From the NCBI GenBank assembly GCA_016210745.1, contig JACQTO010000220.1, positions 42,582 to 106,581 on the forward strand: 64,000 bases of DNA, in the 5' to 3' direction. This stretch comes from Betaproteobacteria bacterium (GTDB lineage: Bacteria > Pseudomonadota > Gammaproteobacteria > Burkholderiales > SG8-39). The notes beneath the pieces are model-generated. The model did not search any database. It saw only the letters and a list, made by a program, of their open reading frames with translations, and was not told where the DNA came from. Within the stretch, counting starts at the first letter, position 1. Every line of letters starts with the position of its first letter. This document shows, in pieces, positions 49,143 to 59,976 of this stretch. A program made the translations under genes and the position numbers.

Positions 49143-49256
49143 TGTCCTGTCCCGCAAATTCCGACGACGAGCGAGCGTGCGTATCTGACTGCCGGACAAC
49201 GCGACATGACGGCCGAATACGCCGCGAACCATCGAGCGAATTTGCGGGACAGGACA
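49143..49256. repeat. 114-nt element with 19-bp perfect terminal inverted repeats
   Basis: tgtcctgtcccgcaaattc ... gaatttgcgggacaggaca. Confidence 0.85.
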
Positions 49257-49288
49257 TCAATCCGCGCAACCACAACCAGGAGAATCAA

Positions 49289-49795
49289 ATGACCATAAAA
49301 ATCGGCGACCGATTACCCGAAGGCAAACTCAAGGAATCCACTGAATTCGACTCCGCTGCGGGCTGCCCCATGCCCCCGAAGGAAGTCAACGTGACCGAAG
49401 CTGCGAAGGGCAAGAAGATCGTGATCTTCGCCATCCCCGGTGCTTTCACCCCGACCTGCACCGCCAAGCACGTCCCGGGCTACGTGGCGAACTTCGACAA
49501 GCTAAAGGCGAAAGGCGTGGACGAGATCTGGTGCGTCGCTGCCAACGACGCGTTCGTGATGGCCGCCTGGGGACGCAGCCTCAATACTGGCGCCAAGGTG
49601 CGCATGCTCGGCGACGGCAGTTGCGCCTACACCAAGGCTCTTGGACTGGAAGTCGACCTCACCGCTGCCGGCATGGGCATGCGCTCGCAGCGCTATTCGA
49701 TGCTGGTCGAGGACGGTGTGGTAAAAGGCCTTAACGTCGAAGCACCCGGAAAATTCGAGGTCTCCAGCGCCGAGGTTATGCTGGGCAGGCTGTAA
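49289..49795 (+). CDS. Peroxiredoxin (Prx5-like)
   Basis: IPGAFTPTCTAKHVPGYV. Confidence 0.92.
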   Translation: MTIKIGDRLPEGKLKESTEFDSAAGCPMPPKEVNVTEAAKGKKIVIFAIPGAFTPTCTAKHVPGYVANFDKLKAKGVDEIWCVAANDAFVMAAWGRSLNTGAKVRMLGDGSCAYTKALGLEVDLTAAGMGMRSQRYSMLVEDGVVKGLNVEAPGKFEVSSAEVMLGRL

Positions 49796-49815
49796 TCCGC
49801 ATCGCAGAGTATTGA

Positions 49816-49857
49816 AAAAGGGGCCAGGCTCAGATTCTTAGTCGAGCCTCGCCCCTT
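49816..49857. terminator. Bidirectional hairpin terminator between the peroxiredoxin gene and htpG
   Basis: aaaggggccaggctc...gagcctcgcccctttct. Confidence 0.7.
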
Positions 49858-49890
49858 TCTTCGGGGTTTTCCGCACCCGGAAAGCCCGGC

Positions 49891-51843
49891 CTAGGCTCCC
49901 GGGGTCCAGATTTTCGAGCCGCCGCCGGCGAGTTCGAGGATTAGCTCGTTAGTTCGCCGCACGAAACCGGCGGGATCTTCGAGCTGCCCCCCCTCGGCAA
50001 GCAGCGCTTGCTCGAATAGCAGGTGCGACCAGTCTTCAAAGCGCGAATCGAGCCGTGTCTCTCCGCTCTTCAGCCGCTGCACCATGGGGTGAGTCGGGTT
50101 GATCTCCAGAATCGGCTTGGACTGCGGCACCTTCTGTCCGGCCGCCTTGAGAATCCGGGCAAGATTTCCGCCCATGTCGGACTCGTCGGCCACCAGACAC
50201 GAGGGCGAGTTGGTCAGCCGCGAGGTGACTCGTACGTCTTTTACCTTGTCCGCGAGCGTCTTCTTGAGTTTTTCGACCAGATCGCGGAATTCGCCTTCCT
50301 GTTTTTCCTGCTCTTTCTTGTCATCCTCGGTCTGGAGCTTGCCCAGGTCGAGCGAACCCTTGGCGACCGACGCAAGGTGTTTGCCTTCGAATTCGGGAAG
50401 GTTTGCGACCAGCCACTCATCCACCCGATCATGCAGCAGCAGGACCTCGACACCGCGCTTCCTGAAAGCCTCGAGATGCGGGCTATTCTTGGCCGCGAGG
50501 AAGGTCTCGGCGGTAACGAAGTAGATGTTCTCCTGGCCCTCTTTCATGCGCGAAACATAATCGGCGAGCGACACGGTCTGCTCTTCGCTGTCGTTGTGCG
50601 TCGATGAAAAACGCAGCAGCTTGGCGATGCGCTCGCGGTTGGCAAAATCCTCACCGACACCCTCCTTCACCACGCGGCCGAATTCGCGCCAGAAAGTCGC
50701 GTACTTGTCCTTCTGATTCTCCGCCAGATCCTCCATCAGCGACAGCACGCGCTTAGTGCACCCGGATCGGATGGCGTCGATGTCCTTGCTCTGTTGCAGG
50801 ATCTCGCGCGAAACGTTGAGCGGCAGATCGTTCGAGTCCACGACCCCGCGCACGAAGCGCAGATACGCCGGCATGAGCTGCTCGGCGTCGTCCATGATGA
50901 ACACCCGGCGCACGTATAGCCTGATCCCGTGCCGGTGCTGCCTGTCCCACAGATCGAACGGGGCGTGCGAAGGAATGTAGAGCAACTGCGTGTATTCCTG
51001 GCGCCCCTCGACCTTGTTGTGCGTGAAGGCAAGCGGCGGCTCGAAGTCGTGCGCTACGTGCTTGTAGAACTCGTGATACTGCTCCTCGGTGATATCGGTT
51101 TTAGGCCGCGCCCAGATGGCGTTCGCCTGGTTGACGGTTTCATCCTCGCCGGTCTCGCGGTAGTCGCTCTTGTCCGGATCTTTTTCGTCGACCTTCCACT
51201 CGAGCTTCTTCATGGCAATGGGAATGGCGATGTGGTCGGAGTACTTGCGGATAATCGCCTTCAAGCGGTGATCCGAAAGCAGCTCGTCCTCGCCTTCGCG
51301 CAGGTGCACGATTACGTCCGTCCCGCGCGATTGCTTGTCCACGCTCTCGATGGTGAACTCGCCGCCGCCATCGGACTCCCAGCGCACCCCGCTCGAGCTG
51401 CCGGCGCGCCGGGTGACCAAGGTGACGCGATCGGCGACGATGAAAGCCGAGTAGAAGCCGACGCCGAATTGGCCGATCAGGTGGGCATCTTTCGCCTGGT
51501 CGCCGGTCAAGGCCTGGAAGAACTCCCGGGTTCCCGATTTGGCGATGGTGCCGATATGCTCGATGACCTCGTCGCGCGACATGCCGATGCCGTTATCCGA
51601 AACCGTGATCGTGCGCGCGTTCTTGTCGAAGCTGACGCGGATCCTGAGATCCGGGTCCGATCCATACAGACTGTTGTCCGAGAGCGCCTCGAAGCGCAGT
51701 CTGTCCGCGGCATCGGACGCGTTGGAAATCAATTCGCGCAGGAAGATCTCCTTGTTGCTGTACAGGGAGTGGACCATGAGGTGCAGAATCTGCTTCACTT
51801 CTGCTTGGAACCCCAGGGTCTCCTTGGTTGCGGCTTCGGTCAT
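49891..51843 (-). CDS. htpG: Hsp90-family chaperone HtpG
   Basis: [32 protein letters not shown]. Confidence 0.96.
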   Translation of the reverse strand: MTEAATKETLGFQAEVKQILHLMVHSLYSNKEIFLRELISNASDAADRLRFEALSDNSLYGSDPDLRIRVSFDKNARTITVSDNGIGMSRDEVIEHIGTIAKSGTREFFQALTGDQAKDAHLIGQFGVGFYSAFIVADRVTLVTRRAGSSSGVRWESDGGGEFTIESVDKQSRGTDVIVHLREGEDELLSDHRLKAIIRKYSDHIAIPIAMKKLEWKVDEKDPDKSDYRETGEDETVNQANAIWARPKTDITEEQYHEFYKHVAHDFEPPLAFTHNKVEGRQEYTQLLYIPSHAPFDLWDRQHRHGIRLYVRRVFIMDDAEQLMPAYLRFVRGVVDSNDLPLNVSREILQQSKDIDAIRSGCTKRVLSLMEDLAENQKDKYATFWREFGRVVKEGVGEDFANRERIAKLLRFSSTHNDSEEQTVSLADYVSRMKEGQENIYFVTAETFLAAKNSPHLEAFRKRGVEVLLLHDRVDEWLVANLPEFEGKHLASVAKGSLDLGKLQTEDDKKEQEKQEGEFRDLVEKLKKTLADKVKDVRVTSRLTNSPSCLVADESDMGGNLARILKAAGQKVPQSKPILEINPTHPMVQRLKSGETRLDSRFEDWSHLLFEQALLAEGGQLEDPAGFVRRTNELILELAGGGSKIWTPGA

Positions 51844-52097
51844 TGCATTTCTCCTCGTTCTGGCGCCCGACAGCGCGCCCGGCCGGGCTGCCTGTGGCCA
51901 GCCCGGTACGGCGCGCTCGGGGTAGCAACAAGCTTGGGTCGGTTGCGTGGTTTTTCAACTGGGATGCCCCAATTGCGGGGGCAATTGGTAGCGTTTTCTA
52001 CCGTAAACTCCCGGGCTTCGCTGTTATTCTTGACCAGTTGCTAGAATTGAATGAACTTTCGCTTTTCTTCGGGGTCTTCAAGCGGGATCGAATAACC

Positions 52098-54848
52098 ATG
52101 AAAACCATAGTTTCCGCCCTGCTTGCACTCCTGGTCGCCTTTGCGCCGCCCGCGCAGGCTGCGCCCGCACAAAAGGCGGTCGCGAAGCCCGCAAAAGTCG
52201 CCGCAGTCGAAGGCGTTGTCGAGTACCGGCTCGGAAACGGCTTGAAGGTTCTGCTGGTGCCCGACCCCTCGATAGACACCATCACCGTCAATATGGTGTA
52301 CCTCGTCGGCTCGCGCAATGAGGGTTACGGCGAGAGCGGCATGGCGCACCTGCTCGAGCACCTGCTGTTCCGAGGCACCCGGCGCATCCCCAACATCAAA
52401 CTCGAACTGACCCGGCGCGGTGCGCAATATAACGGCACGACCTCGCTCGACCGCACCACGTATTACGAGACCTTCCCGGCCAGCCCCGCCAACCTCGACT
52501 GGGCCCTCGGGTTGGAGGCCGACCGCATGGTCAATGCCAACGTCTCGCGCAAGGACCTCGATGCCGAGATGACCGTGGTGCGGAACGAATTCGAGTCGGG
52601 CGAGAACAGCGCGTTCGGCGTGCTGCGCGAGCGCGTTACCGCCACGGCCTATCTGTGGCATAACTACGGAAGCGCGATCATCGGCGCGCGCTCAGACATC
52701 GAGAACGCGCCCATCAGCCGGGTGCAGGCTTTCTACCGCAAGCACTATCGGCCGGACAACGCGGTGCTGGTGATATCCGGGCGTTTCGACGAAGCTACCG
52801 CCCTACGGCTCGCTGCCAAGCACTTCGCCCGGATTCCGAAACCCAGAGGCGAGCTCGTTCCGACCTATACCGCCGAACCGACTCAGGATGGTGAACGCAC
52901 CGTCACGCTCAGGCGCGCCGGCGACGTGCAAATGGTCTCGGCCTTCTACCACATGCCCCCGGGCGTACATGCGGACTATGCTGCAGTCGACGTTCTGGTC
53001 GCGCTGTTGTCCCAGGTCCCGGGCGGCCGGCTGCACAAGGCGCTGGTGGAGAAAGGCGTGGCCAGCTTCGTCTTTGGCACCAACAATCAACAGCGCGAGG
53101 CGGGTTCGGCGTACTTCGGCGCCAGCGTGCGCCAGGATCTGCCGCTGGAGGCCGCGCGGGATGCGCTGCTCGCCACGCTCGAGGGCTTTGCGCGCAATCC
53201 GGTCACGGAAGAAGAGGTCGAACGCGCGCGGGTGCGTCTCGTCAACGACATCGAGATGACTATCGCCGACTCGCGTTCGCTCGCGCTCACGCTGTCCGAT
53301 TCGATCGCCATGGGCGACTGGCGCACGCTGTTTCTGCACCGCGACCGGCTGAAGGCAGTGACCGTGGCCGACGTGCAGCGCGTGGCGACCGCCTACCTCA
53401 AGACCTCCAACCGCACGCTGGGGCTTTTCCTGCCGACCCGCGAGCCCGATCGGGCCGAGATCCCGCCGGTGCCGGACGTAGCGGCAATGGTGAAGGACTA
53501 CCGCGGCACCGGTCCGATCGCCGCGGGAGAAGCCTTCGATCCCACGCCAGCCAACATCGAAGCCCGCGTGATCCGCAGGACCCTGCCCGGAGGGATGAAA
53601 CTAGCCCTGCTGCCCAAGAAGACTCGTGGCGGCACCGTGGTCGCGCAGTTGTCCCTGCGCTGGGGCAACGAAGAGGCGAAGGCGGGCCGAAGCACTGCCT
53701 GCGGCATCGCCAGCGCCATGCTGTTGCGCGGCAGCCGCGACAGGACCCGCGAGCAGATCGCCAACGAATTTGCGCGCATAAAAGCGCATGTCGGCGTCGG
53801 CGGCGAAGGCGGCTCGATCGAAACCCTGCGCGAAAACCTTCCTGCGGCCCTCAAACTGGTAGCCGAAGTACTGCGGCACCCGGCCTTCCCGGAAAGCGAG
53901 TTCGAACAGTTGCGCCGCTCCGCGCTCACCAGCATCGATATCGAAGGCGGCAAGCCGAGCGCTCTGGCCAGCCTCGAGTTGTCGCGCCACCTCAATCCCT
54001 ATCCCAAGGAACACTGGTTCTACCGAGCGGGCCTGCAGGAACGCGCCGAGCGACTCAAGGCGCTTACGCTGGAAGATGTGAAACGCTGCTACGCCGACTT
54101 CTACGGTGCGAGCAACAGCGAGCTCGCAGTCGTCGGGGACTTCGATCCCGAAGAAATCACACGCGTCGCGATCGAATTGTTCGGCGCCTGGAGTAGCCCG
54201 AAACCGTACCAGCGCATTCAGTCCCCCTATTACGAGGCGCCGCCCCTCAAGCGGGTCATCGAGACGCCGGACAAGGCAAACGCGAGCTACCGCGCCGCGA
54301 TGAATCTCAGGCTGCGCGACGACAGCCCCGACTATGTAGCTCTCGCTCTGGGCAACCGCCTGCTTGGCGAAGGATCGGCTTCGCGACTGGTGCGACGCAT
54401 CCGCGAGCGCGAGGGGATTTCCTATAGCGTGGGTTCCTACCTGAGCGCGAGCAGCTTCGACGAGCGGGGAGTCTTCGGCATCTACGCCATCTGCGCACCG
54501 CAGAACAGCGGCCGGCTCGAGTCGCTGGTGCGCGAGGAACTGCGGAAAGCCCTGGATGAGGGCTTCAGCGCCGAGGAAGTGGAAGCGGCGAAAAAGAGCA
54601 TATTGCAGGCACGGCAAGTCGCGCGCAATCAGGACAGCTCGATCGCCGAAAAGCTGGTTCATTATCTCGAGCTTGGGCGTACGTTCGCGTGGGACGCCGA
54701 GCAGGAAAAGCGCATCGCCGCGCTTACGCCGGAGGAAATCGTCGCGGCGCTGCGCCGCTACATCGATCCTTCGCGCCTTTCGATCGTTGAAGCCGGGGAT
54801 TTTGCCAACAACGTAGCGAGCAACGCCAAGCGCGCGGCGTCGAAGTGA
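52098..54848 (+). CDS. M16-family zinc metallopeptidase, two-domain, secreted
   Basis: Signal peptide; GMAHLLEHLLFRGT (HxxEH). Confidence 0.9.
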   Translation: MKTIVSALLALLVAFAPPAQAAPAQKAVAKPAKVAAVEGVVEYRLGNGLKVLLVPDPSIDTITVNMVYLVGSRNEGYGESGMAHLLEHLLFRGTRRIPNIKLELTRRGAQYNGTTSLDRTTYYETFPASPANLDWALGLEADRMVNANVSRKDLDAEMTVVRNEFESGENSAFGVLRERVTATAYLWHNYGSAIIGARSDIENAPISRVQAFYRKHYRPDNAVLVISGRFDEATALRLAAKHFARIPKPRGELVPTYTAEPTQDGERTVTLRRAGDVQMVSAFYHMPPGVHADYAAVDVLVALLSQVPGGRLHKALVEKGVASFVFGTNNQQREAGSAYFGASVRQDLPLEAARDALLATLEGFARNPVTEEEVERARVRLVNDIEMTIADSRSLALTLSDSIAMGDWRTLFLHRDRLKAVTVADVQRVATAYLKTSNRTLGLFLPTREPDRAEIPPVPDVAAMVKDYRGTGPIAAGEAFDPTPANIEARVIRRTLPGGMKLALLPKKTRGGTVVAQLSLRWGNEEAKAGRSTACGIASAMLLRGSRDRTREQIANEFARIKAHVGVGGEGGSIETLRENLPAALKLVAEVLRHPAFPESEFEQLRRSALTSIDIEGGKPSALASLELSRHLNPYPKEHWFYRAGLQERAERLKALTLEDVKRCYADFYGASNSELAVVGDFDPEEITRVAIELFGAWSSPKPYQRIQSPYYEAPPLKRVIETPDKANASYRAAMNLRLRDDSPDYVALALGNRLLGEGSASRLVRRIREREGISYSVGSYLSASSFDERGVFGIYAICAPQNSGRLESLVREELRKALDEGFSAEEVEAAKKSILQARQVARNQDSSIAEKLVHYLELGRTFAWDAEQEKRIAALTPEEIVAALRRYIDPSRLSIVEAGDFANNVASNAKRAASK

Positions 54849-54875
54849 TATCGCGAGACCGCTGGGGCAGGTTAT

Positions 54876-55427
54876 TTACAGCAGGGGATCGTAGCGGATC
54901 TCGATCACCTCGAGCTCCTGGATTCCCGCCGGGGTGCGGAGAGTCACGGTCTCGCCCTCGCGCGAGCGCAGCAGCGCTTTGGCGACCGGCGATACCCAGG
55001 ACACGCGTCCGCGCGCCGGATCCACTTCATCGGTGCCAACAATGCTGATAGTGTGTCGGGCGCCGGCCTGATCGCAGTAGGTCACCGTGGCACCGAAAAA
55101 GACCTGGCCGGGTTCCTGGCCCAGGGGGTCGACCACTTCGGCCACCTCCAGGCGCTTCATCAGGTAGCGTATGCGGCGGTCGATCTCGCGCAAGCGACGC
55201 TTGCCGTAGATGTAATCGCCGTTTTCCGAACGATCCCCGTTGGCGGCGGCCCACGAAACCGTCCGTACTACCTCGGGCCGCTCGACTTCGACGAGGTCTT
55301 TCAGCTCCCTCCTGAGCCGAGCATATCCGGCCGGCGTGAGATAGTTCTTGCCTAGCGGCGTCGCGGGCTCGCTGGCGGGAAGCTCTTCGCCGTCTTCGTC
55401 AGATTCGCGGGTAAATGCCTTGCTCAT
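54876..55427 (-). CDS. greB: Transcription elongation factor GreB
   Basis: NYLTPAGYARLRRELKDL...ENGDYIYGKRRLREIDRRIRYLMKRLE. Confidence 0.9.
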   Translation of the reverse strand: MSKAFTRESDEDGEELPASEPATPLGKNYLTPAGYARLRRELKDLVEVERPEVVRTVSWAAANGDRSENGDYIYGKRRLREIDRRIRYLMKRLEVAEVVDPLGQEPGQVFFGATVTYCDQAGARHTISIVGTDEVDPARGRVSWVSPVAKALLRSREGETVTLRTPAGIQELEVIEIRYDPLL

Positions 55428-55517
55428 GCGCCATGGACTTGAATGGACAGCCGACAAGTGCAATTATAGCGGGCACAAACACCGGGCCGAAGGCCCAAGC
55501 CATCAGGGAGAGAGCCG

Positions 55518-56213
55518 ATGGAAGCCAACAACCGAGTCCGCGAAATATTGCTCGTGGGCGTGGTCGGTATCGCTGCGCTGTTTGCAAATCTGCCGGACGA
55601 CATCCTCGCTCAGTACAGCATAGACCGCAACTACCTGCTGGCGATACTCGCGCTCACGGTGTTCATTTCGCTGTTCCTGTACCTCAAGTTCCAGTTCTTC
55701 TTCCTCGTGGTGCTGCTCGCGATCGGCGCCAACATGCCCTCGTCCATCGCCGATTCACTGGGCCTCTCGCGCACGCCCCTGATCATCGCCATGGCGGCCA
55801 TGGTCGGGATGTCGCTTATCAATTATGTTGTGGCGCTGCTTCCGACCGGGCTGGAACCCCAGGCCAAGGAGAAAAGTCCCGAGGGCATAAAGGCACTGTT
55901 TTACGCGATTGAAAAAGGCAATCTGGTTTACGCCCAAAAGGTGCTGGCGATGAATTTCGATCCCAATCTGGTGGCCGACAACGGCTACACTCCGCTCATG
56001 TATGCTGCCGCACGCGGGGACACCAAGATGGTCGAGTTGCTGCTTCGAAACGGCGCCAGCCTCAATACGGTGAGCAAAGACGGCGACACGGCGCTGGAAC
56101 TCGCTTTGCGCGTCGGGTCGTCCGAGGTGGCCGACGCCCTCAGGAAGGCGCGGCAGGAGCAATTGGCGCGCGAGGAAGCGGAGCGCGCCAAGCAACAAGC
56201 CGAGCGAAAATAG
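55518..56213 (+). CDS. Membrane protein with C-terminal ankyrin repeats
   Basis: ADNGYTPLMYAAARGDTKMVELLLRNGASLNTVSKDGDTALELAL. Confidence 0.8.
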   Translation: MEANNRVREILLVGVVGIAALFANLPDDILAQYSIDRNYLLAILALTVFISLFLYLKFQFFFLVVLLAIGANMPSSIADSLGLSRTPLIIAMAAMVGMSLINYVVALLPTGLEPQAKEKSPEGIKALFYAIEKGNLVYAQKVLAMNFDPNLVADNGYTPLMYAAARGDTKMVELLLRNGASLNTVSKDGDTALELALRVGSSEVADALRKARQEQLAREEAERAKQQAERK

Positions 56214-56245
56214 CCATCGGCGCAGCGGAGTCCATTCCGCCTTCG

Positions 56246-56447
56246 CGGACGAGCCGGAACCAGGGAAGCTGGTTTTGCCGTTTATCAACCGCCCCCTTTT
56301 CGTGCAGCAAAATGGGGTCAGAGTAACATTTCCCAAACGCATCAAGCCAACTCGGTATCGCTTTGATGAAATGTTACTCTGACCCCATTTTGGGGCGACG
56401 AATTTCGAAACCAAATCGCCATATCTGTCAACAGTAAACACTTGTCA
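56246..56447 (+). repeat. CHE copy 11, interrupted by a TCAGAG element
   Basis: Arm A and left stem up to 56308; arm B resumes at 56392 (ggggcgacgaatttcgaaaccaaat). Confidence 0.85.
56309..56391. repeat. TCAGAG palindromic element copy iii, nested in CHE copy 11
   Basis: aaaatggggtcagagtaacattt...aaatgttactctgaccccatttt. Confidence 0.92.
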
Positions 56448-56448
56448 A

Positions 56449-56596
56449 GCCTAAGCCGGCATAGCCGCAACCGAAGAAGGTGGTTTTGCCATTTATCAAT
56501 CTCCTCCTTTTGTGCAGTTGCTCGCAACTGCGCAAAAAGGAGGAGACGAATTAGAAGCCAATTCTTCGCCAAATTTGCCAACAGTTACCTCTTAAG
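56449..56596 (+). repeat. CHE copy 12; hairpin 56500-56545
   Basis: tctcctccttttgtgcagttgc-tc-gcaactgcgcaaaaaggaggaga. Confidence 0.9.
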
Positions 56597-56607
56597 TGAC
56601 TAACGCC

Positions 56608-57525
56608 ATGCAACAACTGCTGCAGTACCTGGAGATTTTCAATCTTGCCAATTGGAGTTCGGCGGGCGTAACGTCGCTGCGCGTGGTGGTGATCGCGGTG
56701 GCGGCGTGGATTCTTGTCCGGGTCGTGCAGCGATTGATACGGCTGTTCCGCGAGCACATCACCCGCGGCATCGACGACCCGGAGGTGTTTAAACGGGCAC
56801 AAACGCTCGGCCGGGTTTTCCGCTATGTCGCGGCCGTGGTCATCCTGGTGATCGCGGCGACGCTCATCCTGGGCGAGCTCGGCGTCGCGGTAGCGCCGAT
56901 TCTCGGTGCTGCGGGAGTGGTCGGCCTGGCCGTGGGCTTTGGCGCCCAGAGCCTGGTCAAGGACTACTTTACCGGATTCTTCATTCTGCTCGAGAACCAG
57001 ATGCGACAGGGCGACGTTGTCGAAATCGCGGGCAAGTCCGGCCTGGTCGAAGAGATCACCCTGCGCTACGTGCGTCTGCGCGACTACGACGGCAACGTGC
57101 ACTACGTTTCAAACAGCCTGATCACCACGGTCACCAACATGAGTCGCGGGTTCGCACACTCGGTGGTCGACGTCAGCGTCGCTTACCGCGAGGACTTGGA
57201 CGAGGTAATCGAGGTGATGCGCGAAGTCGGAGCGAAACTGCGCGCCGATGCGAGCTTCGGACCCAGGATTCTCGACGACCTCGAGGTTGCGGGCGTGGAA
57301 CGCTGGGCCGACTCGGCCGTGATACTGCGGTGCCGCTTCAGGGTGGTTCCGCTCGAACAGTGGAATGTGCGGCGCGAATACCTGGGTCGCCTCAAGAAGG
57401 CCTTCGATGCGCATGGCATCGAAATCCCGTTCCCGCACCTCACGCTCTATGCCGGCGCGGGCAAGGACGCATCCGCTCCTGCCTTCCGGGTGGTCAACAC
57501 CACCACCGTCAAGAGCGCGGAGTAA
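56608..57525 (+). CDS. MscS-family mechanosensitive channel
   Basis: GAAGVVGLAVGFGAQSLVKDYFTGFFILLENQ. Confidence 0.9.
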   Translation: MQQLLQYLEIFNLANWSSAGVTSLRVVVIAVAAWILVRVVQRLIRLFREHITRGIDDPEVFKRAQTLGRVFRYVAAVVILVIAATLILGELGVAVAPILGAAGVVGLAVGFGAQSLVKDYFTGFFILLENQMRQGDVVEIAGKSGLVEEITLRYVRLRDYDGNVHYVSNSLITTVTNMSRGFAHSVVDVSVAYREDLDEVIEVMREVGAKLRADASFGPRILDDLEVAGVERWADSAVILRCRFRVVPLEQWNVRREYLGRLKKAFDAHGIEIPFPHLTLYAGAGKDASAPAFRVVNTTTVKSAE

Positions 57526-57568
57526 ACGAAGCTACGGCTCCCCTCTGGACGGCTCCGATCGAGCGCCG

Positions 57569-58159
57569 CTACCTCCCTTTGCGACAGCCGATGGTGCTGC
57601 CCTTCGCGTAATAGGCGAGCCCTGCGCCACAATCGATCTTGGTCGCCGGAGCTTTCGGACCGCACGCAAATTCCCCGGTCTTCTTGTTGACCGAGCTGGC
57701 GACTAATTGCCAACCATCAGGGCAAGTGGGTGCCGCCACTGGCTTTGGCGCGGCCGCCGATTTCTTTACTGCCGCCGCGGGTGCCGTAACGGTCACGAAC
57801 GCCGAAACCTCGCCATTGCAGCCGAACGTTTGCTTTACCCGCTGGCCTCTCGCCTTGACGGAGAATCCGCCCGGTTTCTTGAAGGTGTGCTCGAAGGTGC
57901 GGGGGAACAGTCCCTCGCTCTTGCTTATTACGCGGGTATCCGGGCTGTCGCCATCGCCGTAATCGATCCAAATTCCGCAGCTATCCGTGTCCTCGGCGCT
58001 GCCCGATACGGTGAATTTCACCACCGCTTTTCCGCCTTCGAGGGTCACGCTGGTCGCACTGGGCTCTATTTTGGTGATATCGCCAGCGGCCCATGCCTGA
58101 GCGGCACAACCCATCAAGACCGCCGATAGCGAAATGTATTTCCATTTCCCGTCATTCAT
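57569..58159 (-). CDS. Secreted protein with PKD-like domain
   Basis: Signal peptide; IDYGDGDSPDTRV...FEHTFKKPGGFSVKARG. Confidence 0.65.
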   Translation of the reverse strand: MNDGKWKYISLSAVLMGCAAQAWAAGDITKIEPSATSVTLEGGKAVVKFTVSGSAEDTDSCGIWIDYGDGDSPDTRVISKSEGLFPRTFEHTFKKPGGFSVKARGQRVKQTFGCNGEVSAFVTVTAPAAAVKKSAAAPKPVAAPTCPDGWQLVASSVNKKTGEFACGPKAPATKIDCGAGLAYYAKGSTIGCRKGR

Positions 58160-58304
58160 TGTTTTCTCCCTGTCGTTTCGAACTGTACGTTGCGCTAATC
58201 GCACCATTCAGTATAGACATCCATCGATCGAAGACAATGAACAAAGTCGCACTGTCGGAGGAGCCGCAGGGACCCGGCGAGCTTGCGAACTTTTGACAAT
58301 TCCG

Positions 58305-58432
58305 GCAAAGCATCCGGTGTTATATAGGTCTCGTGTTTTCGCGCAGTTGCGAAGTTGCAACTGCGCGAAAACACGAGATTGCTAAAGGCAATCCCAGCCT
58401 CGCTGGTTCCGGCTATGCCGGTTTAGGACATT
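58305..58432 (-). repeat. CHE copy 13 (reverse); hairpin 58329-58378
   Basis: tctcgtgttttcgcgcagttgc-gaagtt-gcaactgcgcgaaaacacgaga, perfect stem. Confidence 0.9.
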
Positions 58433-58486
58433 TCGCAGCAGCCACAGGAATTCACGACACCTTCGCTTGCCGCTCGAATCTGCCGA

Positions 58487-59743
58487 TCATTGTGGCGTGA
58501 CAGGCCGATCCGATTGCTTTCGCGAAAATATCACCAACGCGAACGAGACCAGCTGCAATCCGAGCATCATTCCGAATGCGGCGCGGTAGCCCGCGAGCGC
58601 GTAGCCGCTTTCGCTCGCCGGCCAAAGGTTGATGACGACGCCGATTCCCCACTGCGCGGCGAAGGCGCCCAGAAACGCCAGCAGGTTGAGTGCGGTATTC
58701 ACTCTGCCGGCGAGTTGCTTCGGGAAATGCTTGGACAGAATTGGATAGATCAGCATGCTGCCGGTGGCGCAGAAGGTGTAGACGACCGGAATCCACACCG
58801 ATTTCACCCCGATCACGATCAAGAAAAACAACACGATCGAAACGCCGACGGTGAGTTTCATTGTGGATTGCGGATCGATGCCGAATCGCGCCAAGCGGTC
58901 GGCGCCGCTGCCCAGCAAGGCGAATCCCAGCGTGGTGGCAATTGCCAGCAACAGCAGCGTCTCGGCGACCTGCGGGCGCGACAAACCGACCACATCACGC
59001 AGCCACGGCGCGAACCACAATCCCTGGATCGACATGAATCCGCCCATCACGAACGTCAGCAGAAGGCCGAGCCGCCAGAAAAACCCGTTCGCGAACACCT
59101 TTCTTATGCCGCTCAGAAGCTCCGCGGCCGATTCCCGGGAATTGGAGTCCTTCTTGTCCGGTACGACGAAAAACACCAGCGCGGCCACCGCCAGCGCAAC
59201 ACCGGCAAGAGCGACGAAAACGCCGCGCCAGTCGGTGAGTTTAAGCGCCGCCTCCACCGGCGCCGTCGCAGTCATGGCGCCCAGCCCGCCCGCCGCGAGC
59301 AGCCAACCGTTGACCGTCGCCAGCCGAGACATGGGAAACCACAGCACGAAGGCCTTGATCGCGGACATCAGGCACGCCGACACGCCGAACCCGATCAAGG
59401 TGCGCGCGATCACGAGCCCCGGCAGATTTTGCGCCGCCGCGAAAAGCCCCGCGCCCGCTGCTGCGCAAAGCAGCAGCGCCGCGTTCACCCGCCGCGGTCC
59501 GAAGCGGTCCAGCAGCACCCCAAGGGGAAGCTGAAACAGTGCAAAGGAAATGAGATAAGCGCTCGTCAGGAGCCCTAGCTCGCTTGGATTGACGCCGAGA
59601 TCCCGCACCAGATCGGGCGAGATCATGGCGTTGATGGTACGGAACAGATACGAAAGGAAATAGCCGCAGGCGAACGGGAACCACACCACTGCGTACAGAT
59701 TGAGCGGGATCCTGTCTTCCGAAAGCGTTTGTGCCTGGTCCAT
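58487..59743 (-). CDS. MFS transporter
   Basis: 12-TM-type protein; LGVLLDRFGPRRVNAALLL motif. Confidence 0.88.
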   Translation of the reverse strand: MDQAQTLSEDRIPLNLYAVVWFPFACGYFLSYLFRTINAMISPDLVRDLGVNPSELGLLTSAYLISFALFQLPLGVLLDRFGPRRVNAALLLCAAAGAGLFAAAQNLPGLVIARTLIGFGVSACLMSAIKAFVLWFPMSRLATVNGWLLAAGGLGAMTATAPVEAALKLTDWRGVFVALAGVALAVAALVFFVVPDKKDSNSRESAAELLSGIRKVFANGFFWRLGLLLTFVMGGFMSIQGLWFAPWLRDVVGLSRPQVAETLLLLAIATTLGFALLGSGADRLARFGIDPQSTMKLTVGVSIVLFFLIVIGVKSVWIPVVYTFCATGSMLIYPILSKHFPKQLAGRVNTALNLLAFLGAFAAQWGIGVVINLWPASESGYALAGYRAAFGMMLGLQLVSFALVIFSRKQSDRPVTPQ

Positions 59744-59871
59744 TCGTACCCGATGTTACCGCGTGCGCGGAATTCGCGCGCGTCGCGGTCGCGGAATTGT
59801 CCGCTGTTATATACGGCGTACCAGAAACACGGTTGTGGACAAAACCAGGACAACTTGGATCTTTGGAGGCG

Positions 59872-59976
59872 CTGATTAAGTGAGATTTTGTCATTCCCGC
59901 GAAAGCGGGAATCTAGGAAGTTCAGCCAGTCGCTGGATCCCCGCTTTCGCGGGGATGACTTGATCAGTGTTTCCCT
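59872..59976. repeat. dRS3-like repeat with extended arms, second copy
   Basis: gctgattaagtgagattttgtcattcccgcgaaagcgggaatc...ggatccccgctttcgcggggatgacttgatcagtgtttccct. Confidence 0.85.

Noticed and set aside
51969-51988. ccaattgc-gggg-gcaattgg palindrome between htpG and the M16 gene
   Set aside because: Short, single copy, no clear promoter context; not enough to claim an operator.
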